DNA of 9,829 nt from JBDHRG01 sp039807445 (GCA_039807445.1 JBDHRG010000141.1:1-9829); one strand, 5' to 3'; counted from the first letter of the stretch, positions 1 through 7,073 are shown. A program made the numbers and translations. Notes: generated by a model from the sequence alone, not told the origin.

Positions 1-2
1 CC

Positions 3-695
3 AGGGTCACGACCGTGACCGTCTCGCGCGACACCGCCGGCCGATACTTCGTCTCGATGCTCTGCGACGACGCGGTGCAGCCGAAGCCCGAGGCCGCCGG
101 CCAGGTCGGCATCGACCTGGGATTGACCCATTTCGCCACCCTCTCGAGCGGCGAGAAGATCACCGCGCCGAATGCGTTCCGCAGGCGCGAGGCCAAGCTG
201 GCGAAGCTGCAGCGCCGGCTGGCGAAGACGCAGAAAGGCTCCCGCAACCGCGACGAGGCCCGATTGAAGGTTGCGCGGCTGCACGCCCGCATCGCTGACG
301 CGCGCAGGGACTTCCTGCACCAGCTGTCGACCCGGCTGATCGACGAAAACCCAGTGATCGCCATCGAAAGCCTCGCCGTCAGCAACATGAAGCGGAACGC
401 TCGCCTGGCGAAGTCGATCGGCGATGCAGGCTGGTCGGAGTTCGTGCGGCAGCTCGAGTACAAGGCGCGTTGGTACGGGCGCACGCTCGTCGGCATCGAC
501 CGCTGGTATCCGTCCAGCAAGCGGTGCAGCGACTGCGGGCACACCGTGGCCAAGATGCCGCTGAGCGTGCGCGCGTGGGTCTGCCCGGCGTGCGGCACAC
601 GCCACGACCGCGACGTGAACGCCGCGCGCAACGTTTTGGCCGCCGGACTGGCGGTGTCAGCCCATGGAGAATCGGTAAGTCCTGTCTGCATTTAG
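3..695 (+). CDS. tnpB: TnpB RNA-guided nuclease of an IS200/IS605 element (5' end cut off by the window)
   Basis: This is the C-terminal part of TnpB, the RuvC-type nuclease ancestral to Cas12 that is guided by an RNA made from the transposon right end and cuts the donor or empty site. A GTG occurs at base 15, but the frame is open to the left edge and reads R-V-T-T-V-T-V-S-R-D, family-typical sequence, so about 230 of a usual 370-400 residues are seen. Counting from the GTG: RuvC-I GIDLGL (D34), RuvC-II IAIESL (E118), a zinc finger C171-x2-C174...C190-x2-C193, and RuvC-III HDRDVNAARN (D198/D200). All catalytic acids and zinc cysteines are present, so this half shows no decay. The last residues (ESVSPVCI) and the TAG at 693-695 lie about 60 bp before the element end. 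No tnpA is visible. Confidence 0.93.
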   Translation, partial: RVTTVTVSRDTAGRYFVSMLCDDAVQPKPEAAGQVGIDLGLTHFATLSSGEKITAPNAFRRREAKLAKLQRRLAKTQKGSRNRDEARLKVARLHARIADARRDFLHQLSTRLIDENPVIAIESLAVSNMKRNARLAKSIGDAGWSEFVRQLEYKARWYGRTLVGIDRWYPSSKRCSDCGHTVAKMPLSVRAWVCPACGTRHDRDVNAARNVLAAGLAVSAHGESVSPVCI

Positions 696-777
696 CTGCG
701 GAACGGCTCGGTTCGGTGAAGTGGGAATCCCCTCCCTTTAGGGAGGGGAGCAGTCAATCCCCCCTCACTGTAACCAA
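620..777 (+). ncRNA. Predicted TnpB omega-RNA (reRNA) with guide running into engB
   Basis: TnpB proteins bind an RNA that overlaps the 3' end of tnpB, runs through the right-end hairpin and ends in a guide of about 16-20 nt copied from the DNA just outside the element. Here the hairpin is at 729-748, the terminus at 753-757, and the guide would start at 758 (TCCCCCCTCACTGTAACC...), which is the antisense of the last codons of engB before the insertion-derived tail. The 5' limit is a rough guess, since scaffold lengths vary and no promoter was identified. Location and guide follow from family knowledge; expression is not shown by sequence. Confidence 0.45.
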
Positions 778-1363
778 GCCACCGATCCAGCACCGCGTGC
801 GCCTCGTCGAGCCCGGTGCGGTCGAGCGACGAGAACAGCTGTACCGTGGCGTGCGGGTACTCGGCGGCGAGCTGCTTGCGCACCGCGAGCAGCGTGTTCA
901 TCGCGGCGCCGCGCTTGAACTTGTCGGCCTTGGTCAACAGCACGTGGGTCGGCACGCCGCGGTGTCCGGACCAGGCCAGCATCTGGCTGTCGAGCGGGTT
1001 GAACGGGTGGCGGATGTCCATCATCAGGAACAGCCCCCGCAGCGCCTGGCGCTCGTTGAGGTAGCGCGACAACACTTTCTGCCAGTGGTTGCGGACCTCC
1101 GCCGGCACCTTGGCGTAGCCGTAGCCGGGCAGGTCGACCAGGAGGCGCCCGGGCTCGACCTCGAACAGGTTGATCAGCTGCGTGCGGCCGGGGGTCTTGC
1201 TGGTGCGCGCCAGCGCGCGCTGGAGGGTCAGCGTGTTCAGCGCGCTCGACTTGCCGGCGTTGGAGCGGCCGGCGAACGCGACCTCGAAGCCCTCGTCGGG
1301 CGGCAGCTGGCGCAGCTCGCTGGAGCTGGACACGAAGCGGGTGACGCGGTAACGCTCGTTCAT
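692..1363 (-). CDS. engB: Ribosome biogenesis GTPase EngB (YihA/YsxC), with an insertion-derived C-terminal tail
   Basis: EngB is a TrmE-Era-type cytoplasmic GTPase needed for assembly of the large ribosomal subunit and essential in many bacteria. Residues from the ATG at 1363: Walker A GRSNAGKSS (32-40), switch I SKTPGRT (T61), G3 DLPGYGYA (77-84), G4 TKAD (144-147) and G5-like SSLDRTG (178-184). The ATG start gives a normal N-terminus; an in-frame GTG 18 codons upstream (1417) gives an odd Pro-rich extension and is disfavoured. No clear ribosome binding site is seen. The native-looking protein ends around WLGY (195-198). From L203 (codon 755-757) onward the frame reads the insertion-sequence right end, adding 21 residues (LTAPLPKGRGF...PFRS) before TAA at 692-694, which overlaps the convergent tnpB stop. 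The GTPase core is intact, so function is probably kept. Confidence 0.95.
   Translation of the reverse strand: MNERYRVTRFVSSSSELRQLPPDEGFEVAFAGRSNAGKSSALNTLTLQRALARTSKTPGRTQLINLFEVEPGRLLVDLPGYGYAKVPAEVRNHWQKVLSRYLNERQALRGLFLMMDIRHPFNPLDSQMLAWSGHRGVPTHVLLTKADKFKRGAAMNTLLAVRKQLAAEYPHATVQLFSSLDRTGLDEAHAVLDRWLGYSEGGLTAPLPKGRGFPLHRTEPFRS
729..748. repeat. Subterminal right-end hairpin of the IS200/IS605 element
   Basis: This is a perfect 8-bp inverted repeat, CCCCTCCC / GGGAGGGG, with a TTTA loop, nine bases (5' AG-CAG-TCAA 3', 749-757) before the inferred element end. In this family such hairpins are the sites recognised by the Y1 transposase and form the 3' part of the omega-RNA scaffold. It lacks a following T-tract, so it is not read as a terminator. 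It also lies inside the extended engB reading frame on the other strand, where it codes for the Ala-Pro-Leu-Pro-Lys-Gly-Arg-Gly part of the tail. Confidence 0.85.
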
Positions 1364-1424
1364 CGCGAGTCCGGGAATGTCGGGGCGGGCCGGAGTCTGG
1401 GGCCCGCGCGGAAACACTGGCCGA

Positions 1425-1453
1425 TTGAAGGGAAATGCCGGAAATGGTATATA
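1425..1453 (+). promoter_or_regulatory. Putative sigma70 promoter for cytochrome c4
   Basis: TTGAAG (1425-1430) is followed after exactly 17 bases by TATATA (1448-1453), close to the TTGACA/TATAAT consensus and standing out in a GC-rich region. It would start transcription near 1460 and leave a leader of about 110 bases before the cytochrome c4 ATG. TATATA is its own reverse complement, so the same -10 could also serve engB on the other strand, but the minus strand has only a weak -35 (CTGGCG) at that spacing. This is a pattern match only. Confidence 0.5.
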
Positions 1454-1555
1454 CGCGGGCTGTTTTCCGCCGCCAGCGCTTCGTGCGGCGGGCCGGTCCG
1501 GCGCAGGAAGCTCGGGGGATGTCCGGATCGCCGCGGCCCAAATTCGGGATGGTAC

Positions 1556-1560
1556 AGGAG
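1556..1560 (+). promoter_or_regulatory. Ribosome binding site of cytochrome c4
   Basis: AGGAG lies ten bases before the ATG at 1571. It supports this start, which also places the signal peptide exactly at the N-terminus. Confidence 0.6.
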
Positions 1561-1570
1561 TCGATCAGAC

Positions 1571-2179
1571 ATGAAAAAGCTGTTTTTGACCGCCCTCGCG
1601 GGCGCCCTCATCGGCTCCGCGAGCCTGGCGCTGGCCGCCGGTGATCTCGCCGCCGGCCAGCAGAAGTCGGTGACCTGCGCGGCCTGCCACGGGGCCGACG
1701 GCAACAGCGTCAACCCCGAGTGGCCGCGGCTGGCGGGCCAGAACGCCGAGTACCTGTACAAGCAGCTGCAGGAATTCAAGGCCGGCACCCGTACCAACGC
1801 GACGATGGCGCCGATGGCCGCGATGCTCAGCGACCAGGACATGCAGGACGTGGCGACGTACTTCGCCAGCCAGAAACCGGCCAGGGGCGAGGCCGATCCG
1901 AAGCTGGTCGAGATCGGCCAGGCGGTCTGGCGCGGCGGCGACCTCGAGCGCGGCGTTCCGGCGTGCATAGCGTGCCACGGCGTCAGCGGCGGCGGCAACG
2001 AAGGTGCCAAGTTCCCGGCGCTGGCCGGCCAGCACGCCAAGTACACCGAAGCCCAGCTGCTCGCTTTCCGCGCGATGAGCCGCGGCAACGATCCGGCGCA
2101 GATGATGCGCAGCATCGCCTCGCGCATGACCGATGCACAGATCAAGGCGGTGTCTTCGTACATCCAGGGCCTGCAGTGA
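1571..2179 (+). CDS. Cytochrome c4, periplasmic dihaem electron carrier
   Basis: The 202-aa product is a two-domain class I cytochrome c that carries electrons in the periplasm, usually from the bc1 complex to terminal oxidases. The N-terminus is a clear Sec signal (MKKLF, a hydrophobic run, cleavage near LALA|AGD around residue 22). Haem 1 binds C36-A-A-C39-H40 and haem 2 binds C132-I-A-C135-H136. Methionines in the MAPM stretch (79-82) and the DPAQMMRSIASRM stretch (about 178-186) fit the sixth haem ligands. The internal two-fold repeat (CHG...P.LAGQ...Y...QL..F) is the c4 hallmark and the length is normal. It stands alone between its own promoter and a strong terminator, next to the System II genes whose products would attach its haems. 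Confidence 0.95.
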   Translation: MKKLFLTALAGALIGSASLALAAGDLAAGQQKSVTCAACHGADGNSVNPEWPRLAGQNAEYLYKQLQEFKAGTRTNATMAPMAAMLSDQDMQDVATYFASQKPARGEADPKLVEIGQAVWRGGDLERGVPACIACHGVSGGGNEGAKFPALAGQHAKYTEAQLLAFRAMSRGNDPAQMMRSIASRMTDAQIKAVSSYIQGLQ

Positions 2180-2222
2180 GCCGCGCGGCGAGCGCCGCGA
2201 AGCTTGATCTGACGCAAGGCTG

Positions 2223-2251
2223 AAGAGGGTGGCCGCCGGCCACCCTCTTTT
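2223..2251 (+). terminator. Strong Rho-independent terminator after cytochrome c4
   Basis: The stem AAGAGGGTGGCC / GGCCACCCTCTT (10 GC-rich bp plus 2 A-T pairs), with a 3-base GCC loop, runs straight into a T-tract (TTTT at 2248-2251). It lies 43 bases after the c4 stop and about 130 bases before resB, so c4 and the resB cluster are probably separate transcripts. Confidence 0.9.
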
Positions 2252-2378
2252 CGTTTGCCCGCCGCGTCTCGGCAGGGTTTTTTTGCCCCTTCGATCCGCG
2301 ACGCGAGCAGCGCTTTTCGTTCGAGGGCCGCGGAACTCGCGGCCCCGATGCCAGTCAACCCCGAGTCCGTTTACCGCC

Positions 2379-4421
2379 GTGACCGAGCCCGTGACCGAAG
2401 TCCGCCCCGTCCGCACCGCACCCCGCCGCTCGCTCGGCTGGCTGCTGCTCGAGTTCCTCGGCTCGATGAACCTCGCGATCACGCTGCTGGTGGTGGTGTC
2501 GATCGCGTCGGTGATCGGCACGGTGCTGAAGCAGAACGAACCGTTCCAGAACTACATCATCAAGTTCGGGCCGTTCTGGTTCGAAGTGTTCCAGCGCCTA
2601 GGGCTGAGCGACGTCTACAGCGCCGCCTGGTTCGTCGGCATCCTCGCCTTCCTGGTGGTTTCGACCAGCGTCTGCCTCTACCGCCACGTGCCGGGGATGC
2701 TGCGCGAGATGAGCCATTACCGCACCGACGTGCAAGCCAAGTCGCTGCGTGCCTTCCACAACCGCGCCGAGTGGCGTGTCGCGGCCGATCGCGCCGCGGT
2801 GCTGGCCGGGCTGGGCGAGGCGCTGAAGGCGTCGGGCTTCAAGGCGCGGCTCAAGGACCACGGCGATCACGTCGTCGCCGCCGGCATGCGGGGCGGCTTC
2901 AACCGCCTCGGCTACCTGTTCACACATCTGGCGATCGTGGTGATCTGCCTCGGCGGGCTGTTCGACGGCAATCTGCTGCTGAAGTGGCGCGAGTGGCGCG
3001 GCGACATCCGCCTCGAGACGCGCGACGTCGCCGCGCGCGACGTGCCGCCCGAGAGCCGGCTCGCGCCCGGCACCACGCCCTCGTTCCGCGGCAACATCAT
3101 GCTGCCCGAGGGTTCGGCGTCGAACTTCGCGTTCCTGCGGCTGCGCGACGGCTTCTTCGTGCAGGAGCTGCCGTTCGCGCTCGAGCTGAAGAAGTTCCGG
3201 GTCGACTACTATCCGACCGGCCAGCCCAAGGACTTCGTCAGCCAGGTCCTGGTCCACGACAGCGGCCACCTCGACAAGCCGCTCGAGGCGACGATCCGCG
3301 TCAACCACCCGCTGGTGTACCGTGGCTACGCGATCTACCAGTCGGACTTCGGCGACGGCGGCTCGAAGCTGCGCTTGCGCGCCTGGCCGCTCGCCGGGCA
3401 GAAGGCCGAGGCGCCCGTGATCGAGGGCAGCGTCGGGCAGAAGCTCGGGCTGAAGACGCCGCAGGGCGAGCTGACGCTCGAGCTCGAGGATTTCAGGCTG
3501 TTCAACATCCTGCCGCTGCCGAAGTCCGAGGTGGGCGAGGACGAGACCGACCAGGCGAAGAAGTTCCGCAACTTCGGCCCGAACTTCACCTTCAAGCTGC
3601 GCGACAGCGCCGGCCAGGCGCTCGAGTACGTCAGCTACATGGTGCCGACGCAGCTCGACGGCCGCGGCTACTTCCTCGCCGGCACGCGCTCGACCCCGGC
3701 CGAAGAGTACAGCTACCTGCGCATCCCCGCCGACCCCAAGGGTACGCCGACGCGCTTCCTGAAGCTGGTCGCGGCGCTGCACGATGCGCCGCGCGTCGAG
3801 GCGATCCTCGACGCCAATGCCGCGCAGGGTACACAGCCGGTGCCGGCCGAGGTGCGCGAAGTGCGCAAGCGCCTGGTCGGGCTGTTCGCCAAGGGCGGGG
3901 CCGATGCGGTGATCGCCCGCGCCAAGGAGGTGGTGCCGGCCGAGCGCCTGCAAGAGGCGACCGGGCTTTACCTCGAGATCTTGCGCGGCAGCCTCGCCGA
4001 GCTGTACCTGCAGGTCCTGCGCGACGAGGGCCTCGTGGTCGAGAGCCAGCTCGGCGAGGCCGAGCAGCGCTTCTTCGAAGATGCGCTGAACGCGCTGGCG
4101 GTGCTGCCGAACTACGGCTCGCCCTTTTATCTGCAGCTCGAGAATTTCGAGCAGGTTCAAGCCTCTGGCTTGCAGATCGCCAAGGCCGGCGGCCAGAATA
4201 TCGTCTATCTCGGCTTCGCGCTGCTGATCGTCGGGGTGTTCGTGATGTTCTACACCTCGCACCGGCGCGTCTGGGCCTGGATCGCCGACGATGCCGGGGG
4301 CGGCACGCGGGTGATCCTGGCCGGCACCGGCAACCGCCACCAGCAGCAGTTCGACCGCGAATTCGCGGCGCTGCGCGCCCGCCTCGCACAGAGGCTGGGC
4401 ATCCCCTCCGAACACGAGTAA
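2379..4421 (+). CDS. resB: Cytochrome c biogenesis protein ResB (Ccs1), System II
   Basis: ResB/Ccs1 pairs with CcsA to form the cytochrome c synthase that exports haem and attaches it to CXXCH motifs outside the inner membrane. From the GTG at 2379 (680 aa): TM1 about 31-50 (NLAITLLVVVSIASVIGTVL) followed by the family motif KQNEPFQNY (51-59), TM2 about 83-101, TM3 about 178-196 with conserved H183, a large periplasmic domain (about 200-605) including HPLVYRGYAIYQSDFGDGG (from H310), and TM4 about 609-626 followed by SHRRVWAW. Length and order are normal for proteobacterial ResB. The start is unsure: GTG at 2379 or 2391, neither with a convincing ribosome binding site. The open frame reaches back to 2229, but that part lies over the terminator and is Arg/Pro-rich. 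The ccsA gene follows after 24 bases. Confidence 0.94.
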   Translation: MTEPVTEVRPVRTAPRRSLGWLLLEFLGSMNLAITLLVVVSIASVIGTVLKQNEPFQNYIIKFGPFWFEVFQRLGLSDVYSAAWFVGILAFLVVSTSVCLYRHVPGMLREMSHYRTDVQAKSLRAFHNRAEWRVAADRAAVLAGLGEALKASGFKARLKDHGDHVVAAGMRGGFNRLGYLFTHLAIVVICLGGLFDGNLLLKWREWRGDIRLETRDVAARDVPPESRLAPGTTPSFRGNIMLPEGSASNFAFLRLRDGFFVQELPFALELKKFRVDYYPTGQPKDFVSQVLVHDSGHLDKPLEATIRVNHPLVYRGYAIYQSDFGDGGSKLRLRAWPLAGQKAEAPVIEGSVGQKLGLKTPQGELTLELEDFRLFNILPLPKSEVGEDETDQAKKFRNFGPNFTFKLRDSAGQALEYVSYMVPTQLDGRGYFLAGTRSTPAEEYSYLRIPADPKGTPTRFLKLVAALHDAPRVEAILDANAAQGTQPVPAEVREVRKRLVGLFAKGGADAVIARAKEVVPAERLQEATGLYLEILRGSLAELYLQVLRDEGLVVESQLGEAEQRFFEDALNALAVLPNYGSPFYLQLENFEQVQASGLQIAKAGGQNIVYLGFALLIVGVFVMFYTSHRRVWAWIADDAGGGTRVILAGTGNRHQQQFDREFAALRARLAQRLGIPSEHE

Positions 4422-4431
4422 GGTCTTCCCG

Positions 4432-4437
4432 GGAGGT
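4432..4437 (+). promoter_or_regulatory. Ribosome binding site of ccsA
   Basis: GGAGGT, a near-perfect anti-Shine-Dalgarno match, lies eight bases before the ATG at 4446. It is the strongest ribosome binding site in the window and fixes the ccsA start. Confidence 0.8.
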
Positions 4438-4445
4438 AACCCCCC

Positions 4446-5609
4446 ATGGCGGTCACACGCGAACAGGTGTTCGAAGGTTTCGAGCCGGGGTCCCGGCGCA
4501 CGCCGCTGGACTGGGTCTGGGCGGCGCTGGTGCTGCTCGGCTCGGCCTATGCGTATCACCTCTACAGCCCGTACATGGATGTCTACGAAGTCGTGATCCA
4601 GGCCGGCGCGACGCTGGGCCTGATCGTCTGGGGCTGGTACTGGAAGCCGGCACAGCCGTTCTCGCTCGCGGTCACCGCGCTCAGCGTGCTGGCGATGTGG
4701 CGCTACGGCGATGCGCTGGCGGCGGCGCAGTCCGATTTCCTGCTGAAGTACCTGGTCGCGAGCCAGCAGGCCTTCATGTGGATGAGCGCGCTGTACGTGG
4801 GTGCGACCGTCGCCTACTTCGCCGCGATGTTCGCGCGCTCGGCCTTCGTCGGCCGCACCGCGACGGCGCTGACCTGGGCGGCGACGGTGATGGGCCTGAC
4901 CGGGATGATGGTGCGCTGGCGCGAGTCGTACCTGATGGGCAGCGACATCGGCCACATTCCGGTCAGCAACCTGTACGAAGTGTTCATCCTGTTCTCGGTG
5001 ATCACCGCGCTGCTGTACCTGTACTACGAGGGCCGCCACCGCACGCGCGCGATGGGCGGCTTCGTGCTGCTGGTGATTTCGGCCGCGGTGGGCTTCCTGC
5101 TCTGGTACACCTTCGACCGCGAGGCCTACCACATCCAGCCGCTGATCCCGGCGCTGCAGAGCTACTGGATGAAGATCCACGTGCCGACCAACTTCATCGG
5201 CTACGGCGGCTTCGCGCTGGCGGCGATGCTCGGACTCGCCTGGCTGATCCGCGCCCGCCTCGACGCCTCGGGCAGCCGCTTCGCACAGGCGCTGCCCGGT
5301 CTGGAGGTGCTCGACGACGTGATGTACAAGGCGATCGCGCTCGGCTTCGCCTTCTTCACCGTCGCCACCGTGCTCGGCGCGCTGTGGGCCGCCGAAGCCT
5401 GGGGCGGCTACTGGTCGTGGGACCCGAAGGAAACCTGGGCACTGATCGTCTGGCTCAACTACGCCGCCTGGCTGCACCTGCGCCTGGGCAAGGGCTGGCG
5501 CGGCAAGCCCATGGCGTGGTGGGCGGTGATCGGGCTGTTCGTGACCACCTTCGCCTTCCTCGGCGTCAACATGTTCCTGTCCGGGCTGCACTCCTACGGC
5601 GGCCTCTGA
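4446..5609 (+). CDS. ccsA: Cytochrome c biogenesis protein CcsA/ResC (CcsB in some genomes), System II haem handler
   Basis: The 387-aa polytopic membrane protein is the haem-handling subunit that works with ResB. The tryptophan-rich WWD signature is complete: WGGYWSWDPKETW at residues 319-331. The two flanking conserved histidines of the family, proposed haem ligands, are H245 in KIHVPTNFIGYG and H382 in the C-terminal GLHSYGGL. Many hydrophobic segments are visible (for example about 22-38, 55-66, 108-121, 177-194, 200-214, 253-272, 295-314, 333-346 and 358-378), consistent with eight or more helices. Length, motifs and position just after resB all agree. No sign of decay is seen. The dsbA-like gene starts about 20 bases further on, so the three genes are probably co-transcribed. 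Confidence 0.95.
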   Translation: MAVTREQVFEGFEPGSRRTPLDWVWAALVLLGSAYAYHLYSPYMDVYEVVIQAGATLGLIVWGWYWKPAQPFSLAVTALSVLAMWRYGDALAAAQSDFLLKYLVASQQAFMWMSALYVGATVAYFAAMFARSAFVGRTATALTWAATVMGLTGMMVRWRESYLMGSDIGHIPVSNLYEVFILFSVITALLYLYYEGRHRTRAMGGFVLLVISAAVGFLLWYTFDREAYHIQPLIPALQSYWMKIHVPTNFIGYGGFALAAMLGLAWLIRARLDASGSRFAQALPGLEVLDDVMYKAIALGFAFFTVATVLGALWAAEAWGGYWSWDPKETWALIVWLNYAAWLHLRLGKGWRGKPMAWWAVIGLFVTTFAFLGVNMFLSGLHSYGGL

Positions 5610-5629
5610 GAAAAACGGAGATGACAACG

Positions 5630-6262
5630 ATGCTGCTTCGTCGCCTGTTGCCCGCGCTCGCCGCGCTGCTGCTGGTCCCGTTCGGCGCGGGCGCCGCGGA
5701 GATCGAGGAAGGCAAGAACTACCAGGTCCTGGCCACGCCGGTGCCGACCTCGATCCAGGACAAGATCGAGGTGGTCGAAGTGTTTTCCTACGCCTGCCCG
5801 CACTGCTTCAACCTCGAGCCGACGCTCGAAGCCTGGCTGAAGAGCGGCAAGCCCGAGCAGGCCGCCTTCGTGCGCGTGCCGGCGTCGTTCTCCGCCAACT
5901 ACGAGGTGCTGGCCCGCGCCTATTACACCGCGCAGGCGCTCGGGGTGCTCGAGCGGGTGCATGCCCCGCTGTTCGACGCGCTTCACATGCACAAGCGCAG
6001 CCTGTCGAACGAGGCGGCGATCGCCGGCTTCTTCGCCGAGCAGGGCGTCGACCGCGATACCTTCACCAAGGCCTGGCGTTCGTTCGAAGTCGACACCAAG
6101 CTGCGCCGCGCCAAGCAGCTCACCCAGCAGTACCGCATCACCGGCGTGCCCGCGATCATCGTCAACGGCAAGTACCTGACCGACGTCGGCATGGCCGGAT
6201 CGCCGAACGCGCTGGTCGAGGTCATCAACTTTCTGGTCAAGAAGGAGGGCGGCCAGGGCTGA
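5630..6262 (+). CDS. dsbA: DsbA-type periplasmic thiol:disulfide oxidoreductase
   Basis: DsbA proteins oxidise cysteine pairs in exported proteins. This 210-aa product has a Sec signal peptide (MLLRRLLPALAALLLV..., cleavage near GAGA|AE at 22-23), the DsbA-type active site C56-P57-H58-C59 in FSYACPHCFNLEP, an inserted alpha-helical domain (about 80-160), and the cis-proline loop GVP174-AIIVNG. CPHC is the E. coli DsbA dipeptide rather than the CcdA-linked thioredoxin type. Two starts are possible, 5621 and 5630. ACGGAG (5615-5620) abuts the first but lies nine bases before the second, so 5630 is preferred; the upstream choice would only add MTT. Its place directly after ccsA suggests a role in the redox state of apocytochrome CXXCH cysteines, or simply shared expression. 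Confidence 0.93.
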   Translation: MLLRRLLPALAALLLVPFGAGAAEIEEGKNYQVLATPVPTSIQDKIEVVEVFSYACPHCFNLEPTLEAWLKSGKPEQAAFVRVPASFSANYEVLARAYYTAQALGVLERVHAPLFDALHMHKRSLSNEAAIAGFFAEQGVDRDTFTKAWRSFEVDTKLRRAKQLTQQYRITGVPAIIVNGKYLTDVGMAGSPNALVEVINFLVKKEGGQG

Positions 6263-6284
6263 GCCCCGGCCGCGAGCCCGCGCG

Positions 6285-7073
6285 ATGGAAAGACGGCGCC
6301 TGCGGCTCTTGAGCTACAACATCCAGTCCGGGCTGACGACGCGCAAGTACTCGGAGTACGTCACCCGCGGCTGGCGTCACGTGCTGCCGGTGCCTTCGCG
6401 GATGAGCAACCTCGAAGGCATCGGCGCGCTGATCGCCGACTACGACATCGTCGGGCTGCAGGAAGTCGACACCGGCAGCCTGCGCAGCGGCTTCGTCGAC
6501 CAGGCCGCCTACCTGGCGCAACGCGGCGGCTTCCCCTTCGTCCACGACCAGTCCAACCGCCGCATCGGCGTGATTTCGCAGCACAGCAACGCGCTGCTGA
6601 GCCGGCTGCGCCCGGCGGAAGTCGAGCTGCACAAGCTGCCCGGGCTGATCCCGGGGCGCGGCGTGATGCAGGTGCGCTACGGCGACGGCGCCGACGCGCT
6701 GCACGTGTTCATCCTGCACATGTCGCTGGGGCGGCGCGGGCGCATGCAGCAGCTCGGCTTCGTCGCCGAGCTGATCGGCGAAGCCCGCGACGTGGTCGTG
6801 ATGGGCGACTTGAACTGTACCTCGGGCAGCCCCGAGCTCGAGGCGCTGCAGCGCGCGACCGGGCTGCGCGAGCCGGGGCCCACCGCGCTGCACACGTTCC
6901 CGAGCTGGAGCCCGCGGCGCCAGCTCGACCACATCCTGGTGTCGCCGTCGATCGCGGTCGAACGGGTCGAAGTGCTGAACCACGCGGCCTTTTCCGACCA
7001 CTTGCCGCTGGCGATGGAAATCTCGCTGCCCTTCGCCCGGCGCGCGCTGCAACCGTGCGCGGCTTCGGCGTAG
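6285..7073 (+). CDS. Endonuclease/exonuclease/phosphatase (EEP) superfamily protein, substrate unknown
   Basis: The 262-aa protein has the complete metal-dependent EEP (DNase I/ExoIII-like) catalytic set: N12 in LLSYNIQ, E60 in GLQEVD, H145 in ILHMSLG, D175 and N177 in MGDLN, D215-H216 in QLDHILV, and D238-H239 in FSDHLPL. There is no signal peptide or membrane segment, so it is expected in the cytoplasm. The family includes nucleases, sphingomyelinases and inositol or nucleotide phosphatases, and the sequence does not tell which applies here. It begins 22 bases after the dsbA-like stop with no good ribosome binding site, so it may depend on transcription and perhaps translation from the genes upstream. 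A functional link to cytochrome maturation is not evident. Confidence 0.88.
   Translation: MERRRLRLLSYNIQSGLTTRKYSEYVTRGWRHVLPVPSRMSNLEGIGALIADYDIVGLQEVDTGSLRSGFVDQAAYLAQRGGFPFVHDQSNRRIGVISQHSNALLSRLRPAEVELHKLPGLIPGRGVMQVRYGDGADALHVFILHMSLGRRGRMQQLGFVAELIGEARDVVVMGDLNCTSGSPELEALQRATGLREPGPTALHTFPSWSPRRQLDHILVSPSIAVERVEVLNHAAFSDHLPLAMEISLPFARRALQPCAASA

Larger units (their letters stand above)
1..757 (+). mobile_element. Right-hand part of an IS200/IS605-family (TnpB-bearing) insertion sequence
   Basis: The stretch holds the 3' part of tnpB, followed by a palindromic right end: an 8-bp perfect stem (CCCCTCCC, TTTA loop, GGGAGGGG) at 729-748 and the terminal bases GTCAA at 753-757. A subterminal hairpin followed by a short conserved terminus, with no terminal inverted repeats, is the known right-end design of IS200/IS605 elements. 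The left end, the target tetra/pentanucleotide and any Y1 transposase tnpA lie left of the window, so it cannot be said whether the element is autonomous. The right boundary at 757 is inferred from the resemblance to known ends and from engB sequence resuming beyond it; an error of a few bases is possible. Confidence 0.82.

Noticed and set aside
729..748. Palindrome read as a Rho-independent terminator for tnpB or engB
   Set aside because: There is no T-tract on either side, and position and terminal GTCAA fit an IS200/IS605 right end much better.
470..1570. Plus-strand open frame running from inside tnpB through the engB region into cytochrome c4
   Set aside because: It is out of frame with tnpB and antisense to engB, with low-complexity translation. 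The cytochrome start at 1571 has its own ribosome binding site and signal peptide.
2255..5620. A very long plus-strand open frame running through resB and ccsA into the dsbA-like gene, suggesting a giant fusion
   Set aside because: Only its last part (from about 5621) is real. The earlier part is Arg/Ala/Pro-rich and out of frame with resB and ccsA. The dsbA-like gene has its own start and signal peptide.
2598..5627. A 3-kb open frame on the minus strand opposite resB and ccsA
   Set aside because: It lies antisense to two genes with full family motifs, is rich in Arg, Ala, Gln, His and Glu with no recognisable domain, and is the expected by-product of high third-position GC.
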